Below, piece by piece: positions 33,381-42,905 of a stretch of 64,000 bases of DNA (position 1 is the first letter of the stretch; each line of letters opens with the position of its first letter). The translations under genes were made by a program, and so were the position numbers. The stretch lies in the NCBI RefSeq assembly GCF_902833225.1, contig NZ_CADFEI010000001.1, forward strand, positions 620,001 to 684,000, read 5' to 3'. This stretch comes from Burkholderia sp. BCC1644 (GTDB lineage: Bacteria; Pseudomonadota; Gammaproteobacteria; Burkholderiales; Burkholderiaceae). The notes beneath the pieces were generated by a model. The model ran no database searches, was not told where the DNA came from, and saw nothing but the letters and a program-made list of their open reading frames with translations.

Positions 33381-35165
33381 ATGTATCGATATACCGATTT
33401 CGACCGGGCGCTCGTGCACAGCCGCGCCGCCCAGTTCCGCGACCAGCTCGAACGCTGGCAGCACGGCACGCTGAGCGAAGACGCGTTCCGGCCGCTGCGG
33501 CTGCAGAACGGCTGGTATGTGCAACGCCACGCTCCGATGCTGCGCGTCGCCGTGCCGTACGGCGAGCTGTCGAGCGCGCAGCTGCGCGTGCTCGCGCGGA
33601 TCGCGCGCGACTACGACGTGCCCGACGACGCCACCTACCGCGCCGCGCGCGACGCACAGGCGCTGCTCGGCACGTTGCGCCTGCCGACCCGCAGCGCGCA
33701 CTTCACGACACGCACCAACGTGCAGTTCAACTGGATTCCGCTCGCGAAAGCGGCCGACGTGATGGACCTGCTCGCGACCGTCGACATGCACGGCATCCAG
33801 ACGAGCGGCAACTGCATCCGCAATATCTCGTGCGACGAGCGCGCCGGCGTCGCGCCGGACGAAATCGCCGATCCGCGCCCGTTCGCCGAGGTGATGCGCC
33901 AGTGGACAACGCTGCACCCTGAATTCGCATTCCTGCCGCGCAAGTTCAAGATCGCGATCACCGGCGCCACGGAAGACCGCGCGGCGACCGACTGGCACGA
34001 CGTCGGGCTGCAGCTCGTGCGCGACGACACGGGTGCGCTCGGTTTTCGCGTGAGCGTCGGCGGCGGGATGGGCCGCACGCCGATGATCGCGACGCTGCTG
34101 CGCGCGTTCCTGCCGTGGCAGCACGTGATGAACTACATCGAGGCGATCGTCCGCGTGTACAACCGCTACGGGCGCCGCGACAACAAGTACAAGGCGCGCA
34201 TCAAGATCCTCGTGAAGACCGAGGGGCAGCGCTACCTCGACGACGTCGAGGAGGAGTTCCGCCAGATCGTCGTCCTCGACGGCGGCCCGCACACGATCCC
34301 GCAGGCCGAGTTCGATCGCGTCGCCGCGTCGTTCGTCCCGCCGCGGCTCAAGCCGCGCACGCTCGACCTGTCCGACGCGAATGCGCGCGTGTCCGCGCAG
34401 GCGGCCCGTCATCCGGCATTCGCACGCTGGCTCGCCCGCAACGTCGCCGAGCATCGCGATCCGGCGCTGCGCATCGTCACGCTGTCGTTCAAGCGCCGCC
34501 TGCAGGCGCCTGGCGACGCATCGCCCGATCAGCTCGACGCGCTCGCCGATCTCGCCGACCGCTTCTCGGCCGGCGAGGCGCGCGTCACGCACACGCAGAA
34601 CGTCGTGCTGCCGTGGGTGCACGTCGACGACCTGTTCCTGCTGTGGGAGAACGCGCGTGCGATCGGGCTCGCGAGCGCGAACGTCGGGCTGCTGACCGAC
34701 ATGATCGCGTGCCCCGGCGGCGATTTCTGCGCGCTCGCGAACGCGCGCTCGATTCCGATCGCCGACGCGATCACCGAGCGTTTCCAGGATCTCGACCTGC
34801 TGCACGACATCGGCGACATCGACCTGCACATCAGCGGCTGCATCAATTCGTGCGGCCATCATCACAGCGGCCACCTCGGCATCCTCGGCGTCGACAAGGA
34901 CGGCGCGGAGTGGTACCAGGTGACGCTCGGCGGATCGGACGGCTCGGCCGCGAGCGGCCCCGCACGGCCGGGCAAGGTGATCGGCCCGTCGTTCTCGGCG
35001 GACGAGATCGTCGATGTCGTCGATGCGATCGTCAACGCTTACCTCGACGCGCGGATCGACACGAACGGCCGCAGCGAACGATTCATCGACACGGTGCGCC
35101 GCATCGGCGCGGAACCCTTCAAGGCCGCCGCGAACGACGCGCGCCAGCAGGCGGAGCACGCATGA
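33381..35165 (+). CDS. cysI: Assimilatory sulfite/nitrite reductase hemoprotein (CysI-like)
   Basis: Encodes 594 aa with two NIR_SIR half-domains each. The siroheme/[4Fe-4S] ligands are visible as CPGGDFCALA and SGCINSCGHHHSGH, with the conserved TRTNVQFNWIPL and GNCIRNISCDE regions in the N-terminal half. It reduces sulfite to sulfide with six electrons; nitrite can be an alternative substrate. No cysJ lies beside it, so electrons come from ferredoxin or an unlinked flavoprotein. The stop overlaps the DUF934 gene by 4 nt. Confidence 0.9.
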   Translation: MYRYTDFDRALVHSRAAQFRDQLERWQHGTLSEDAFRPLRLQNGWYVQRHAPMLRVAVPYGELSSAQLRVLARIARDYDVPDDATYRAARDAQALLGTLRLPTRSAHFTTRTNVQFNWIPLAKAADVMDLLATVDMHGIQTSGNCIRNISCDERAGVAPDEIADPRPFAEVMRQWTTLHPEFAFLPRKFKIAITGATEDRAATDWHDVGLQLVRDDTGALGFRVSVGGGMGRTPMIATLLRAFLPWQHVMNYIEAIVRVYNRYGRRDNKYKARIKILVKTEGQRYLDDVEEEFRQIVVLDGGPHTIPQAEFDRVAASFVPPRLKPRTLDLSDANARVSAQAARHPAFARWLARNVAEHRDPALRIVTLSFKRRLQAPGDASPDQLDALADLADRFSAGEARVTHTQNVVLPWVHVDDLFLLWENARAIGLASANVGLLTDMIACPGGDFCALANARSIPIADAITERFQDLDLLHDIGDIDLHISGCINSCGHHHSGHLGILGVDKDGAEWYQVTLGGSDGSAASGPARPGKVIGPSFSADEIVDVVDAIVNAYLDARIDTNGRSERFIDTVRRIGAEPFKAAANDARQQAEHA

Positions 35166-35599
35166 ACCAGGAAATTTCGAACGCACACGCGCGCATCCGC
35201 CTGCTGACGCCGGCCGAACACGCCGGCGACACCCGGCCACACGACCACGCGACGCTGACGATCGGCAACGACGAGGAATTGCCGCCGCTCGCCGCGCAAA
35301 TCGCACGAGCCACGCGCATCGACCTGCAGTTTCCATCGTTCACCGACGGCCGCGCGTACAGCCAGGCGTATCTGCTGCGCAAGCGATACGCCTTCACGGG
35401 CGACCTGCGCGCGACCGGCGAAGTGCTGGTCGACCAGTTGCTGCTGATGGAACGCACCGGGTTTTCGAGCGCCGTGCTCGGCGACGACACCGATATCGTG
35501 GCCGCACGGCGGCAACTCGACCGGTTTCCGGGTTTCTATCAGCGCGATGCGAGAACGGCACTGCCGCCGCAGGGCGCGGCAGCGCAGGCCGGAAAATGA
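35162..35599 (+). CDS. DUF934 family protein, sulfite-reductase partner
   Basis: Encodes 145 aa. ATG 35162 lies inside the cysI stop (ATGA). The sequence IDLQFPSFTDGRAYSQAYLLRKRYAFTGDLRATGEVLVDQLLLMERTGFSSAVL is the DUF934 core, a family regularly encoded next to proteobacterial cysI. Its role is unproven; assembly or electron transfer for the reductase has been suggested by context. Confidence 0.88.
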   Translation: MNQEISNAHARIRLLTPAEHAGDTRPHDHATLTIGNDEELPPLAAQIARATRIDLQFPSFTDGRAYSQAYLLRKRYAFTGDLRATGEVLVDQLLLMERTGFSSAVLGDDTDIVAARRQLDRFPGFYQRDARTALPPQGAAAQAGK

Positions 35600-35600
35600 A

Positions 35601-35624
35601 ACGGGCGGCACACTGGCCGCCCGT
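35601..35624. terminator. Bidirectional terminator between DUF934 and acvB-like genes
   Basis: Nine-bp stem (ACGGGCGGC / GCCGCCCGT) with a 6-nt loop. Read on the minus strand it is followed by TTTCATTTT, suiting the end of the acvB transcript; it also starts 1 nt after the DUF934 stop. Confidence 0.65.
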
Positions 35625-35678
35625 ACGAAGAACCGGAAGCAATCCGGCCGGTGCCCGCCGTGACGCCGGCGCCGGCGT

Positions 35679-36959
35679 TCAGCGCGCCGCCACCGGCTTG
35701 CCGAACGCACCGAGAATCTTCTTCTCGAGCGCGAGGTAGTCACGGCCGAAGTGGTGATCGCCCTGCGTCTTGATCACGTCGGCGCCCGTGTTCACCAGCG
35801 CCGGGCACATCGTGTCCTTCTCTTCCGCGCCGTAGAAGCACTGCACGAGCTGCGGCGGCACCTTCGCGATTTCCGGCGCGACCTTCAGCGCCTTGTCGCT
35901 CGCGGGCATGCCGAGCCAGCCCGTCACGCGGATCTGGAAATCGGCGGACGGCGCGAAGCCGAGCAGCGACATCACGGCGACCTTGTCGCGCAAGTCGGCC
36001 GGCAGCCGGTTGTACGCGAACGGCATCACGTCGGCGCCGAACGAGTAACCGACCAGCGCCACGCGGTTCGCATGCCAGCGCGCCGTGTACGTGCGCATCA
36101 CGCGTGCGAGATCGCGGCTCACTTGCGCAGGCGGCTTCTCGCTCCAGAAATAGCGCAGGCTGTCGATGCCGACCACCGACACGCCGTCGCGCTGCAGCGC
36201 TTCCGCGATCGTCTTGTCGAGATCGCGCCAGCCGCCGTCGCCCGAGATCACGATCGCGAGGCGGTCGCTACCGCCCTTGGCCGGCAGCTCGACGAGCGGC
36301 AGATCCGACACGTCGAGTTCGTCGCCGCTGCTGGTGTCGCGCAGGTGCGACGTGACGAGCGACACGAGCTTTGCGGAATCGCCCGCAGCCGCCGTTTCGA
36401 CGAAGCCCGGCATCGCGCGGCGCACGATCGTCGGATCGGGCGGGCACGGCTTGAAGCGCGAATCGAGCTTCGCGGCCGGGTCGACCGAGACGACGCCGGC
36501 AATCGTGTTCTCCGGCGCCATCGACAGGATCTGCTTCGCGATCGCGCCGCCCTGGCCCACGCCCGCGACGATCGGCGTGAAATAACGCGACGACTGCGCG
36601 AGACGTTCGAGCTGGTGGCTGACCGCCTCGGCGTCGCCGTCGAGGTGGTGGCAGGTCTCCTGCTTCGCGGCGAGATTCATCGCATAACGCTCGGAATCGA
36701 CGCCGACCGTCATCGCGCCGGCTTTCGCGAGCGCGTCGGCCCCCTGCTGATCGGCGGCATTCCAGCCGCCCTCACGCGAGAACAGCACGACGAAGCCGCG
36801 CAGCGGCCCGCTCGGCTTGCTCACGGTGACGGGCCCATAACGACCGCCCGACACGGTTTCGGCTTTCACGGCGGCCGGCTGCGTGGCGCACGCGGCGCCG
36901 GCCAGCATCATTCCCGCACAGGCGGCTGCCGCCCGCGCGATTCCCTTCTTCAAACTCAT
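35679..36959 (-). CDS. acvB: AcvB/VirJ family periplasmic protein (lysyl-phosphatidylglycerol hydrolase type)
   Basis: Encodes 426 aa. A signal peptide (RAAAACAGMMLAGAACATQ) is followed by two related alpha/beta-hydrolase halves: FVVLFSREGGWNAADQQGADAL..GVGQGGAI and AIVISGDGGWRDLDKTIAEAL..ALVGYSFGADVMPF, the latter with the GxSxG nucleophile. Agrobacterium AcvB cleaves lysyl-phosphatidylglycerol. Here the gene overlaps the mprF/lpiA gene by 4 nt, giving a synthesis-turnover pair as in rhizobial lpiA-atvA operons. Confidence 0.88.
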   Translation of the reverse strand: MSLKKGIARAAAACAGMMLAGAACATQPAAVKAETVSGGRYGPVTVSKPSGPLRGFVVLFSREGGWNAADQQGADALAKAGAMTVGVDSERYAMNLAAKQETCHHLDGDAEAVSHQLERLAQSSRYFTPIVAGVGQGGAIAKQILSMAPENTIAGVVSVDPAAKLDSRFKPCPPDPTIVRRAMPGFVETAAAGDSAKLVSLVTSHLRDTSSGDELDVSDLPLVELPAKGGSDRLAIVISGDGGWRDLDKTIAEALQRDGVSVVGIDSLRYFWSEKPPAQVSRDLARVMRTYTARWHANRVALVGYSFGADVMPFAYNRLPADLRDKVAVMSLLGFAPSADFQIRVTGWLGMPASDKALKVAPEIAKVPPQLVQCFYGAEEKDTMCPALVNTGADVIKTQGDHHFGRDYLALEKKILGAFGKPVAAR

Positions 36960-39550
36960 GAGCGCCGACCTCCAGCCAGCAATGACAGATCCGCAAGCGT
37001 GACGAACACGCCGACCGAGCCCGAGGCCGCGAGATAACGCGGCTCCCAATGCGGTTCGAACTTGCTCTTGAAAGCGCGCAAGCCGCGGAAGTTGTAGAAG
37101 CGGCCGCCGAAGCGCCAGACCATCAGGCCGAGCCGGTGCCACGGCGACGGCATCTTCGCCGCCCCCATCCCCGAGAACGGCGCGATGCCCAGGCTCAGCT
37201 TGCGGAAACCCGCTTCCTTCAGATGCAGCGCGAGCTGCGTGAACAGATACTCCATCGCGTACGGCGACGCGTCCGGCAGATGGCGCATCACGCCGACCGT
37301 CGCCTCGGTGTTGAGGTCGGTCGTCATGAACGTGACGAACGCGATCGGCTTGTCGGCCTGCCGCACGAGCATCACCGACTGCGTCGCGAGATAGCCGTCG
37401 TGGAACGCGGCCACCGAGAAGCTCTTCTCGCGCGCATCGCGGCTGTCGAGCCAGCCGTCGGAGATGTCGCGCAGTGCCGGCAGCGCGGCCGGCACGTCGC
37501 CCGGCGCGATCACCTCGACCGCCAGCGCGTCCTTGTCGCCGCGGCGCAGCGCGTAGCGCAGGTGCGACCGGTTCGAGCCCTTCAGGTCGAACCGGTCGAG
37601 TGCGATATGCGCTTCCTCGCCGAGCTTCATCAGCGTGAGGCCCGCGTCGAGATACAGCGGCAGCGCGTTCGCGCGCACCTGGTAGAACGCCGCGCGACCG
37701 CTGTGCGCGTGCGCGAGCGCGATGAACTTGCTGATCAGCGCCGGCCATTCCTCGCGCGGCCCGACCGGGTCGTGCAGCGCGGCCCACGTGCGGCCGTTCT
37801 TGGCATACATCAGGAACGCCTGGCGCGATTCCGAAAACAGGAACGACTTGTCGCCCATCAGCGCGAGGCCCGCATCGCTGCACTCCTGCGCGCGGATGAT
37901 CCGTTCGGCGTCGAACAGGTCCTGCGGCACGGGTTTCACGAACCGGCCGGGCGCCGGGCGCAGCAATTGCCACAGCGCGAACAGCGCAACGAATACGCCG
38001 GATGCAAGCGTCGCACGCAGCGCACGCGGCGCGCGCGCATCGAACGAGAAATGCGACCACAGCTCGCGCGTGTACGGCACGTCGCGGAACGCGAAGAACA
38101 GCACCCACACGGCCAGCATCAGCACCATCGTCACCGACACGAACCAGCTCACCGTAAAGCGCTCGGCGAGCAGCGACGAATGGCGGTTGAAGCGGCGGCG
38201 GCTGACGAGCAGCAGCACGAGCAGCGTGCCGAGCACGCCGGCCTCGACGAACGCGAGGCCTTTCGCGAGCGACAGCGCGAGGCTCGCGAGCGTCAACGCG
38301 AAGGTCATCCACCACGCGCCGTCGAGCCGCCGCAGCAGCCCGCGCGCGACGAACAGCAGCGCGACGCCGAGCACGCTGCAGATCACCTGCGAGCCTTCGA
38401 GCACCCACAACGGCACGATATGGCGCAGGATCGCGATCCGGTGCCAGAACGCTGGCGTCGCGCTCGAGATCACCAGCATCCCGCCGACCGCGAACGTCAC
38501 GAGGCTCAGGAACACCGGTGCGAGTTGCGACACGCGCACGGCCTGCCGCGTGACGAGCCGGCGCCGCAGCGCGCGGCCCTCGAAACCGGCCAGCAGGCCG
38601 GCCGACAGCACGAGCGGCACGCCGAAATAGATGGCGCGATACGCGATCAGCGCGGCGACCATTGCGTGCGCGGGCACTTCGCGGCCGAGCGTGAAGACCA
38701 TCGCGGCTTCGAACACGCCGATCCCGCCCGGCGTATGGCCGATCATCCCGAGCAGCAGCGCGGCTGCGTATACCGTGATGAAGGTCGGAAAGCCGACCGG
38801 CGCGGCCGGCAGCAGCACCCACAGCGTCAGGCCCGCCGCGACGACGTCGAGTACCGCATAGACGACCTGCGCGACGAGATCACGCCGCGCCGGCACGTCG
38901 AACGACAGCCACTTGAAGCGCGTGACGACCGGGCGCGCCGTATTGCCGCACATCACGACCATCGCGGCCAGCACTACCAGCAGCGCTGCGCCGGTCCACG
39001 TCAGCACGCCGGGCACGACGTGCAGCATCCCGGCGAGCGCCTCCGGCACGCAAACCATGCCGACCGCCGTCATCAACACCATGGCGAGCGCCAGCGTGCC
39101 GCTCGTGAACACCGTCATCCGGCCGATCTGCGCGGGCGTGACGCCCGACACACCGTACACGCGTGCACGCACTGCGCCGCCCGTCAATGCGCCGAAGCCA
39201 GTCGCATTACCGAGCGCGGAACCGGCGATCGCGCCGATCCACAACGCGACGCGCGGCACCTTCGCGGCGACATAACGCAGGCCGACCGCGTCGCGGGCGA
39301 CGAGCGCGAGATAACTGAGGGCCGTCGCGGCCAGCGACGCGCCCCATTCGCCGACGGACATGTGACGCAACTGGCGGATCACCGACCGGTAGTCGACGGA
39401 TTCCGACAGATGCTGGAAAACCACGATCAGCAGCAGGCCGATGCCGAGCGCAAGCAGCGGCGACAGCACGCGCTCGTTTCGGATCAGCGCCCGGGCACGG
39501 GCGATCACCGCCGCGGCACGGCCGGGCGAACCTGAGTGACGGGAAGACAT
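36956..39550 (-). CDS. mprF: MprF/LpiA bifunctional phosphatidylglycerol lysyltransferase/flippase
   Basis: Encodes 864 aa from ATG 39550; an upstream in-frame codon is only a TTG. The N-terminal half has about 14 helices, with the flippase part at roughly 35-340 (GFGALTGGAVRARVYGVSGVTPAQIGR, LGMIGHTPGGIGVFEA). The C-terminal half (about 540-850) is the DUF2156 aminoacyl-transferase: YAKNGRTWAALHDPVG, LKGSNRSHLRYALRRG, EATVGVMRHLPDASPYAMEYLF, LSLGIAPFSG. It transfers lysine from charged tRNA to phosphatidylglycerol and flips the product, lowering envelope negative charge and often increasing cationic-peptide or acid tolerance. It is coupled to acvB. Confidence 0.92.
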   Translation of the reverse strand: MSSRHSGSPGRAAAVIARARALIRNERVLSPLLALGIGLLLIVVFQHLSESVDYRSVIRQLRHMSVGEWGASLAATALSYLALVARDAVGLRYVAAKVPRVALWIGAIAGSALGNATGFGALTGGAVRARVYGVSGVTPAQIGRMTVFTSGTLALAMVLMTAVGMVCVPEALAGMLHVVPGVLTWTGAALLVVLAAMVVMCGNTARPVVTRFKWLSFDVPARRDLVAQVVYAVLDVVAAGLTLWVLLPAAPVGFPTFITVYAAALLLGMIGHTPGGIGVFEAAMVFTLGREVPAHAMVAALIAYRAIYFGVPLVLSAGLLAGFEGRALRRRLVTRQAVRVSQLAPVFLSLVTFAVGGMLVISSATPAFWHRIAILRHIVPLWVLEGSQVICSVLGVALLFVARGLLRRLDGAWWMTFALTLASLALSLAKGLAFVEAGVLGTLLVLLLVSRRRFNRHSSLLAERFTVSWFVSVTMVLMLAVWVLFFAFRDVPYTRELWSHFSFDARAPRALRATLASGVFVALFALWQLLRPAPGRFVKPVPQDLFDAERIIRAQECSDAGLALMGDKSFLFSESRQAFLMYAKNGRTWAALHDPVGPREEWPALISKFIALAHAHSGRAAFYQVRANALPLYLDAGLTLMKLGEEAHIALDRFDLKGSNRSHLRYALRRGDKDALAVEVIAPGDVPAALPALRDISDGWLDSRDAREKSFSVAAFHDGYLATQSVMLVRQADKPIAFVTFMTTDLNTEATVGVMRHLPDASPYAMEYLFTQLALHLKEAGFRKLSLGIAPFSGMGAAKMPSPWHRLGLMVWRFGGRFYNFRGLRAFKSKFEPHWEPRYLAASGSVGVFVTLADLSLLAGGRRS

Positions 39551-39979
39551 AAGTTGTTCAGTGGTGGTGCATAGCGTGTCGCGGCGCAAGAGAGCCAGGC
39601 GGCGACGAATCTGGTTGTTCTGCGTGGGCGGTCAGCCGGAAGAAAAGGCAGGGAGCGCCTGAATCAGAACTTACAAGTATACGGGTCTTATATTACAAAA
39701 TGTTTCTGGTTCGCATTGTGCGGTTTTGTGGCTGGCCGTCGTGTCAACTTCACATAAAAATCGTGCGGCCGACAAACGCAAGGTGCGCATCATACCGGGA
39801 ACGCAGGCGGTTTTTTCATCGGATGAATGACTTGTGATGCATTTGGGAGAAATCTGCCGGAAGGGGTGCGGCGGGCGAGGACGAAAACGTGATGGCGCGG
39901 GGCGTTTCGGGAATGGGGACGGGTTGATTCGGGGCGCCTGCCCCCGCGCTTCGTCGTCGCCGGAATGCACGGCTGCGCG
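39551..39979. other. Upstream region of mprF (429 bp)
   Basis: Contains an unusually AT-rich stretch (about 39665-39790), with TATACT and TAATAT on the minus strand at 39676-39681 and 39690-39695. This is the probable mprF promoter area, although no convincing -35 partner is visible. No gene seen. Confidence 0.5.
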
Positions 39980-40414
39980 TCACTTCCCCCGCTCACGCTC
40001 CCCCAACGCGATCGCCTTGTAGTCGTAAGTCGGATAGAACTCCGTCTGGTACGCTCCCCACGCCGTATCCTCGAGCACCCGATTGACTTCACGCAGCCGC
40101 GACGCCGGCAACCGCAGCACGACGATCTGCCCGATCCCCATCGTCACGGTCCAGCTCACCACTTCGACGCCCTGCGGCGGAAACGCCTTGTAGAAGCCCT
40201 GCTTCGCAAGCTGCGCATTCAGCTCGGCAAGTGGGCGCGACTGGTCGTGTTTCAGGAAAACCGTCAGCAATATCGCGTTGTCAGGCGTCGCAGTGGCCGA
40301 GCCGGCCGGCACGGTCGACGTCTGGCCGATGGCTGGCGCGCCCCAGGTCGCGGCGGCCGCCAGCGCCGCGGCAATCACAAGGGTTCGAATCGGGAAATAC
40401 GGAGATGCCGTCAT
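39980..40414 (-). CDS. Exported hypothetical protein
   Basis: Encodes 144 aa. Start at 40414 with GGAG 8 nt upstream. A signal peptide (IRTLVIAAALAAAATWGAPAIGQ) is followed by a small soluble domain with ILLTVFLKHDQSRPLAELNAQL and VTMGIGQIVVLRLPASRLREVNRVLE. The pattern resembles a ferredoxin-like fold; no named family recognised. It stands alone between mprF and a LysR gene. Confidence 0.7.
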   Translation of the reverse strand: MTASPYFPIRTLVIAAALAAAATWGAPAIGQTSTVPAGSATATPDNAILLTVFLKHDQSRPLAELNAQLAKQGFYKAFPPQGVEVVSWTVTMGIGQIVVLRLPASRLREVNRVLEDTAWGAYQTEFYPTYDYKAIALGERERGK

Positions 40415-40494
40415 GACGCGACTCCATGGCTTGGTGGCTGGAGCCGCCATCATGCGCCGCCACTGCCGTCGCTGCAGTCAGCCGGACGATGCGA

Positions 40495-41412
40495 TCACGT
40501 CACATCCGCGCCATTGCGCTCGCGCAGCACGTCGATGAACGCGCGCAGCTTGGCCGGCACGTGCTTGCGATTCACGTAATAGAGCCACATCGGCGGCAGC
40601 GTGCGGCACGCGCCCGGCAGCACCTCGACGAGCGTGCCGTCGCGCAAGTCCTGCTCGATCCGCTCGCGCATGAACGCAAACGCAATGCCGACACCCGCGC
40701 GCGCCGCATCGATCACCGCGTCGGCATCGTTCGTCACGAACACGCCGTCCGGATCCAGATCGACATCGCGCTGCCCGTCGCGCAGCAGCCACTTGTGCAA
40801 CCGCCCGCTCTCCGAGAACCGGAAACGGACGCACGCATGCCGCTCGAGCGCCGCGATCGACGCCGGCGCGCCATGCTTCTCCAGATAACCCGGCGACGCA
40901 ACGAGCGCACACGACAGCGCCGGCGCGATCCGCACGCCGATCATGCCCGGCTGCAACCGGTCGGCCAGCCGGATCCCCGCGTCGAACCCGTCCTTCGCGA
41001 TGTCGACCAGTTCGTTCTCGTAGCGGATCTCGAGCCGCACTTTCGGATAGCGCTCGCGGAATACGGCCAGCACCGGCGCGATCACGAGCGCACGCGCCAG
41101 CGGCAGCGCGGTGACGCGCAGCACGCCGCTCGGCTCGCTGCGCGCATCCTTCAGCTCGTCGCGCGCCTGCATGACCTGCCGATACGCGGGCTCCGTCTGC
41201 CGCCAATAGCGTTGCCCGGCTTCCGTCAGGCTCACGCCGCGCGTGCTGCGATTGAACAGCTTCACGTTCAGCTCGCCCTCGAGCTGCCCGATCGCGAGGC
41301 TGACGGCAGCCGGCGTCAGGCCGAGCGCGGCGGCCGCCCGCGTGAAGTTGCCGGCCGTCGCGACCGTCATGAACACGTGCAGCCCGGCCATCGGATCGCG
41401 TCGGCTCATCAT
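40495..41412 (-). CDS. LysR-family transcriptional regulator
   Basis: Encodes 305 aa from ATG 41412. The HTH is at about 5-65 (MAGLHVFMTVATAGNFTRAAAALGLTPAAVSLAIGQLEGELNVKLFNRSTRGVSLTEAG), and the effector domain has VLRVTALPLARALVIAPVLAVFRERYP and DADAVIDAARAGVGIAFAF. It is divergent from the heme-binding/SDR pair with 93 bp between and probably regulates it. Confidence 0.9.
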   Translation of the reverse strand: MMSRRDPMAGLHVFMTVATAGNFTRAAAALGLTPAAVSLAIGQLEGELNVKLFNRSTRGVSLTEAGQRYWRQTEPAYRQVMQARDELKDARSEPSGVLRVTALPLARALVIAPVLAVFRERYPKVRLEIRYENELVDIAKDGFDAGIRLADRLQPGMIGVRIAPALSCALVASPGYLEKHGAPASIAALERHACVRFRFSESGRLHKWLLRDGQRDVDLDPDGVFVTNDADAVIDAARAGVGIAFAFMRERIEQDLRDGTLVEVLPGACRTLPPMWLYYVNRKHVPAKLRAFIDVLRERNGADVT

Positions 41413-41505
41413 TAGAAAAACTTGAAACTCTTTCGAGCGGAATGCGGATTCTCCCATATACCGCGGCTGCCTACACTAGGCCCTGTCGTCCCACCGGAGC
41501 CTCGC

Positions 41506-41949
41506 ATGGACCCGCTCACCGCCGCACTGCCACTCGCAGCCGCCCGTCGCACGATCGATGCCGCCCTCGCGCATGCGGCGTCGCTGCAAGTCGCCGGCGT
41601 CGCCATCGCGATCGTCGATGCCGGCGCGAACCTGCTCGCGTTCGTGCGCACCGACGATTGCTTCCTCGGGGCGATCGATCTCGCGCAGCGCAAGGCGCTG
41701 ACGGCCGTCCGCTTCCGCGCATCGACCGGCGCACTCGGCGCGATGTCGGGCGACGGCCCGCTGCGCGGGATCGAGCACAGCCACGGCGGGCTCGTCACGT
41801 TCGGCGGCGGCGAACCGCTCGTCGACGGCAACGGGCGCTGCGTGGGCGCGATCGGTGTCTCGGGCGGCAGCGTCGACGAAGACACCGCGATCGCGCAGCA
41901 CGGCCGCGACCGCTTTCCGGCAATGCTCCACCTCCAAACCACAGGGTAA
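41506..41949 (+). CDS. GlcG/HbpS family heme-binding protein
   Basis: Encodes 147 aa; CGGAG lies upstream of ATG 41506. Sequence ARRTIDAALAHAASLQVAGVAIAIVDAGANLLAFVRTDDCFLGAIDLAQRKALTAVRF..GGGEPLVDGNGRCVGAIGVSGGSVDEDTAIAQHG is the GlcG/HbpS domain (DUF336). HbpS binds heme and senses redox stress in Streptomyces; many proteobacterial members sit beside oxidoreductases. It is followed 4 bp later by an SDR gene and is divergent from a LysR gene. Confidence 0.87.
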   Translation: MDPLTAALPLAAARRTIDAALAHAASLQVAGVAIAIVDAGANLLAFVRTDDCFLGAIDLAQRKALTAVRFRASTGALGAMSGDGPLRGIEHSHGGLVTFGGGEPLVDGNGRCVGAIGVSGGSVDEDTAIAQHGRDRFPAMLHLQTTG

Positions 41950-41953
41950 GCAC

Positions 41954-42730
41954 ATGACACAGAAACGCATCCTCATCACCGGTGCAGGCACCGGCTTCGG
42001 CCGCGAAGTCGCTTTACGGCTCGCCGAGCGCGGTCACGACGTGACGGCCGGCGTGCGCGTCACCGTCGAGATCGATGCACTGACGGACGCCGCCGCGCAA
42101 CGCGGCACCGCACTGCGCGCGATCAAGCTCGACGTCACGTCGGCACACGATCGCGCCCGTGCGGCCGAACTCGACTTCGACGTGCTCGTGAACAACGCGG
42201 GCGTCGGCGAAGCCGGCGCGCTCGTCGACCTGCCGGTCGAGATCGTCCGCGAGCTGTTCGACGTCAACGTGTTCGGTCCGCTCGAACTCACGCAGCAGAT
42301 CGCGCGCGGCATGCTCGCGCGCCGGCACGGCAAGATCGTGTTCGTGTCGTCGATCGCGGGCCTGATCACGGGGCCGTTCACGGGCGCCTATTGCGCGTCG
42401 AAGCACGCGGTCGAAGCGGTAGCCGAGGCGATGCACGCGGAACTGGCGCCGCACGGGATCCGTGTCGCGACCGTGAACCCCGGCCCGTACAGCACGGGCT
42501 TCAACGACCGGATGATGGAGACGACGCGGCGCTGGCACGATCCTGCCGTCCATACCGTGACGCCCGAGCGGCTGACGTTCCCGCTCGAACAGCACGATCC
42601 GGAAGAGATGATCGCGAAGATGGTCGACGTGATCGAAAGCGACGGCGGCGCATTCCGCAACCTGCTGCCGCAGTCGTCGGAAGCGTTCGTCCGTGCCGAA
42701 CAGGCTCGCGCGTGGGACCGTCAACAGTAA
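41954..42730 (+). CDS. Short-chain dehydrogenase/reductase (SDR)
   Basis: Encodes 258 aa, a classical SDR. Cofactor motif ILITGAGTGFGREVALRLAERG at the N-terminus, NNAGVG, catalytic Ser in VSSIAGLITGPF and YCASKHA (YxxxK). The C-terminal region (GPYSTGFNDRMMETTRRW) is long, as in retinol/17-beta-HSD-like SDRs. Substrate unknown. It forms a likely two-gene unit with the heme-binding protein. Confidence 0.9.
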   Translation: MTQKRILITGAGTGFGREVALRLAERGHDVTAGVRVTVEIDALTDAAAQRGTALRAIKLDVTSAHDRARAAELDFDVLVNNAGVGEAGALVDLPVEIVRELFDVNVFGPLELTQQIARGMLARRHGKIVFVSSIAGLITGPFTGAYCASKHAVEAVAEAMHAELAPHGIRVATVNPGPYSTGFNDRMMETTRRWHDPAVHTVTPERLTFPLEQHDPEEMIAKMVDVIESDGGAFRNLLPQSSEAFVRAEQARAWDRQQ

Positions 42731-42905
42731 TGGATACGGGCGGCGCCCGGCGGTTCACGCAGGAACGCGATGCCCGCCGCCCGGCCTGTCGCGTGCCGCG
42801 TTCGCCGCCGCCAGCCGTCCCGACGGCCCGAACCGCCGCAGGCCCACTCGTCGCCGAAGCCGGGCCCGCATGCCGGCGGGCCGCGTCAAGCCGCGCCATC
42901 CGCGA

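Noticed and set aside
37049..39535. Long plus-strand frame opposite mprF
   Set aside because: It is rich in Arg, His and Glu in a pattern expected from the reverse complement of a membrane-protein gene; no family features.
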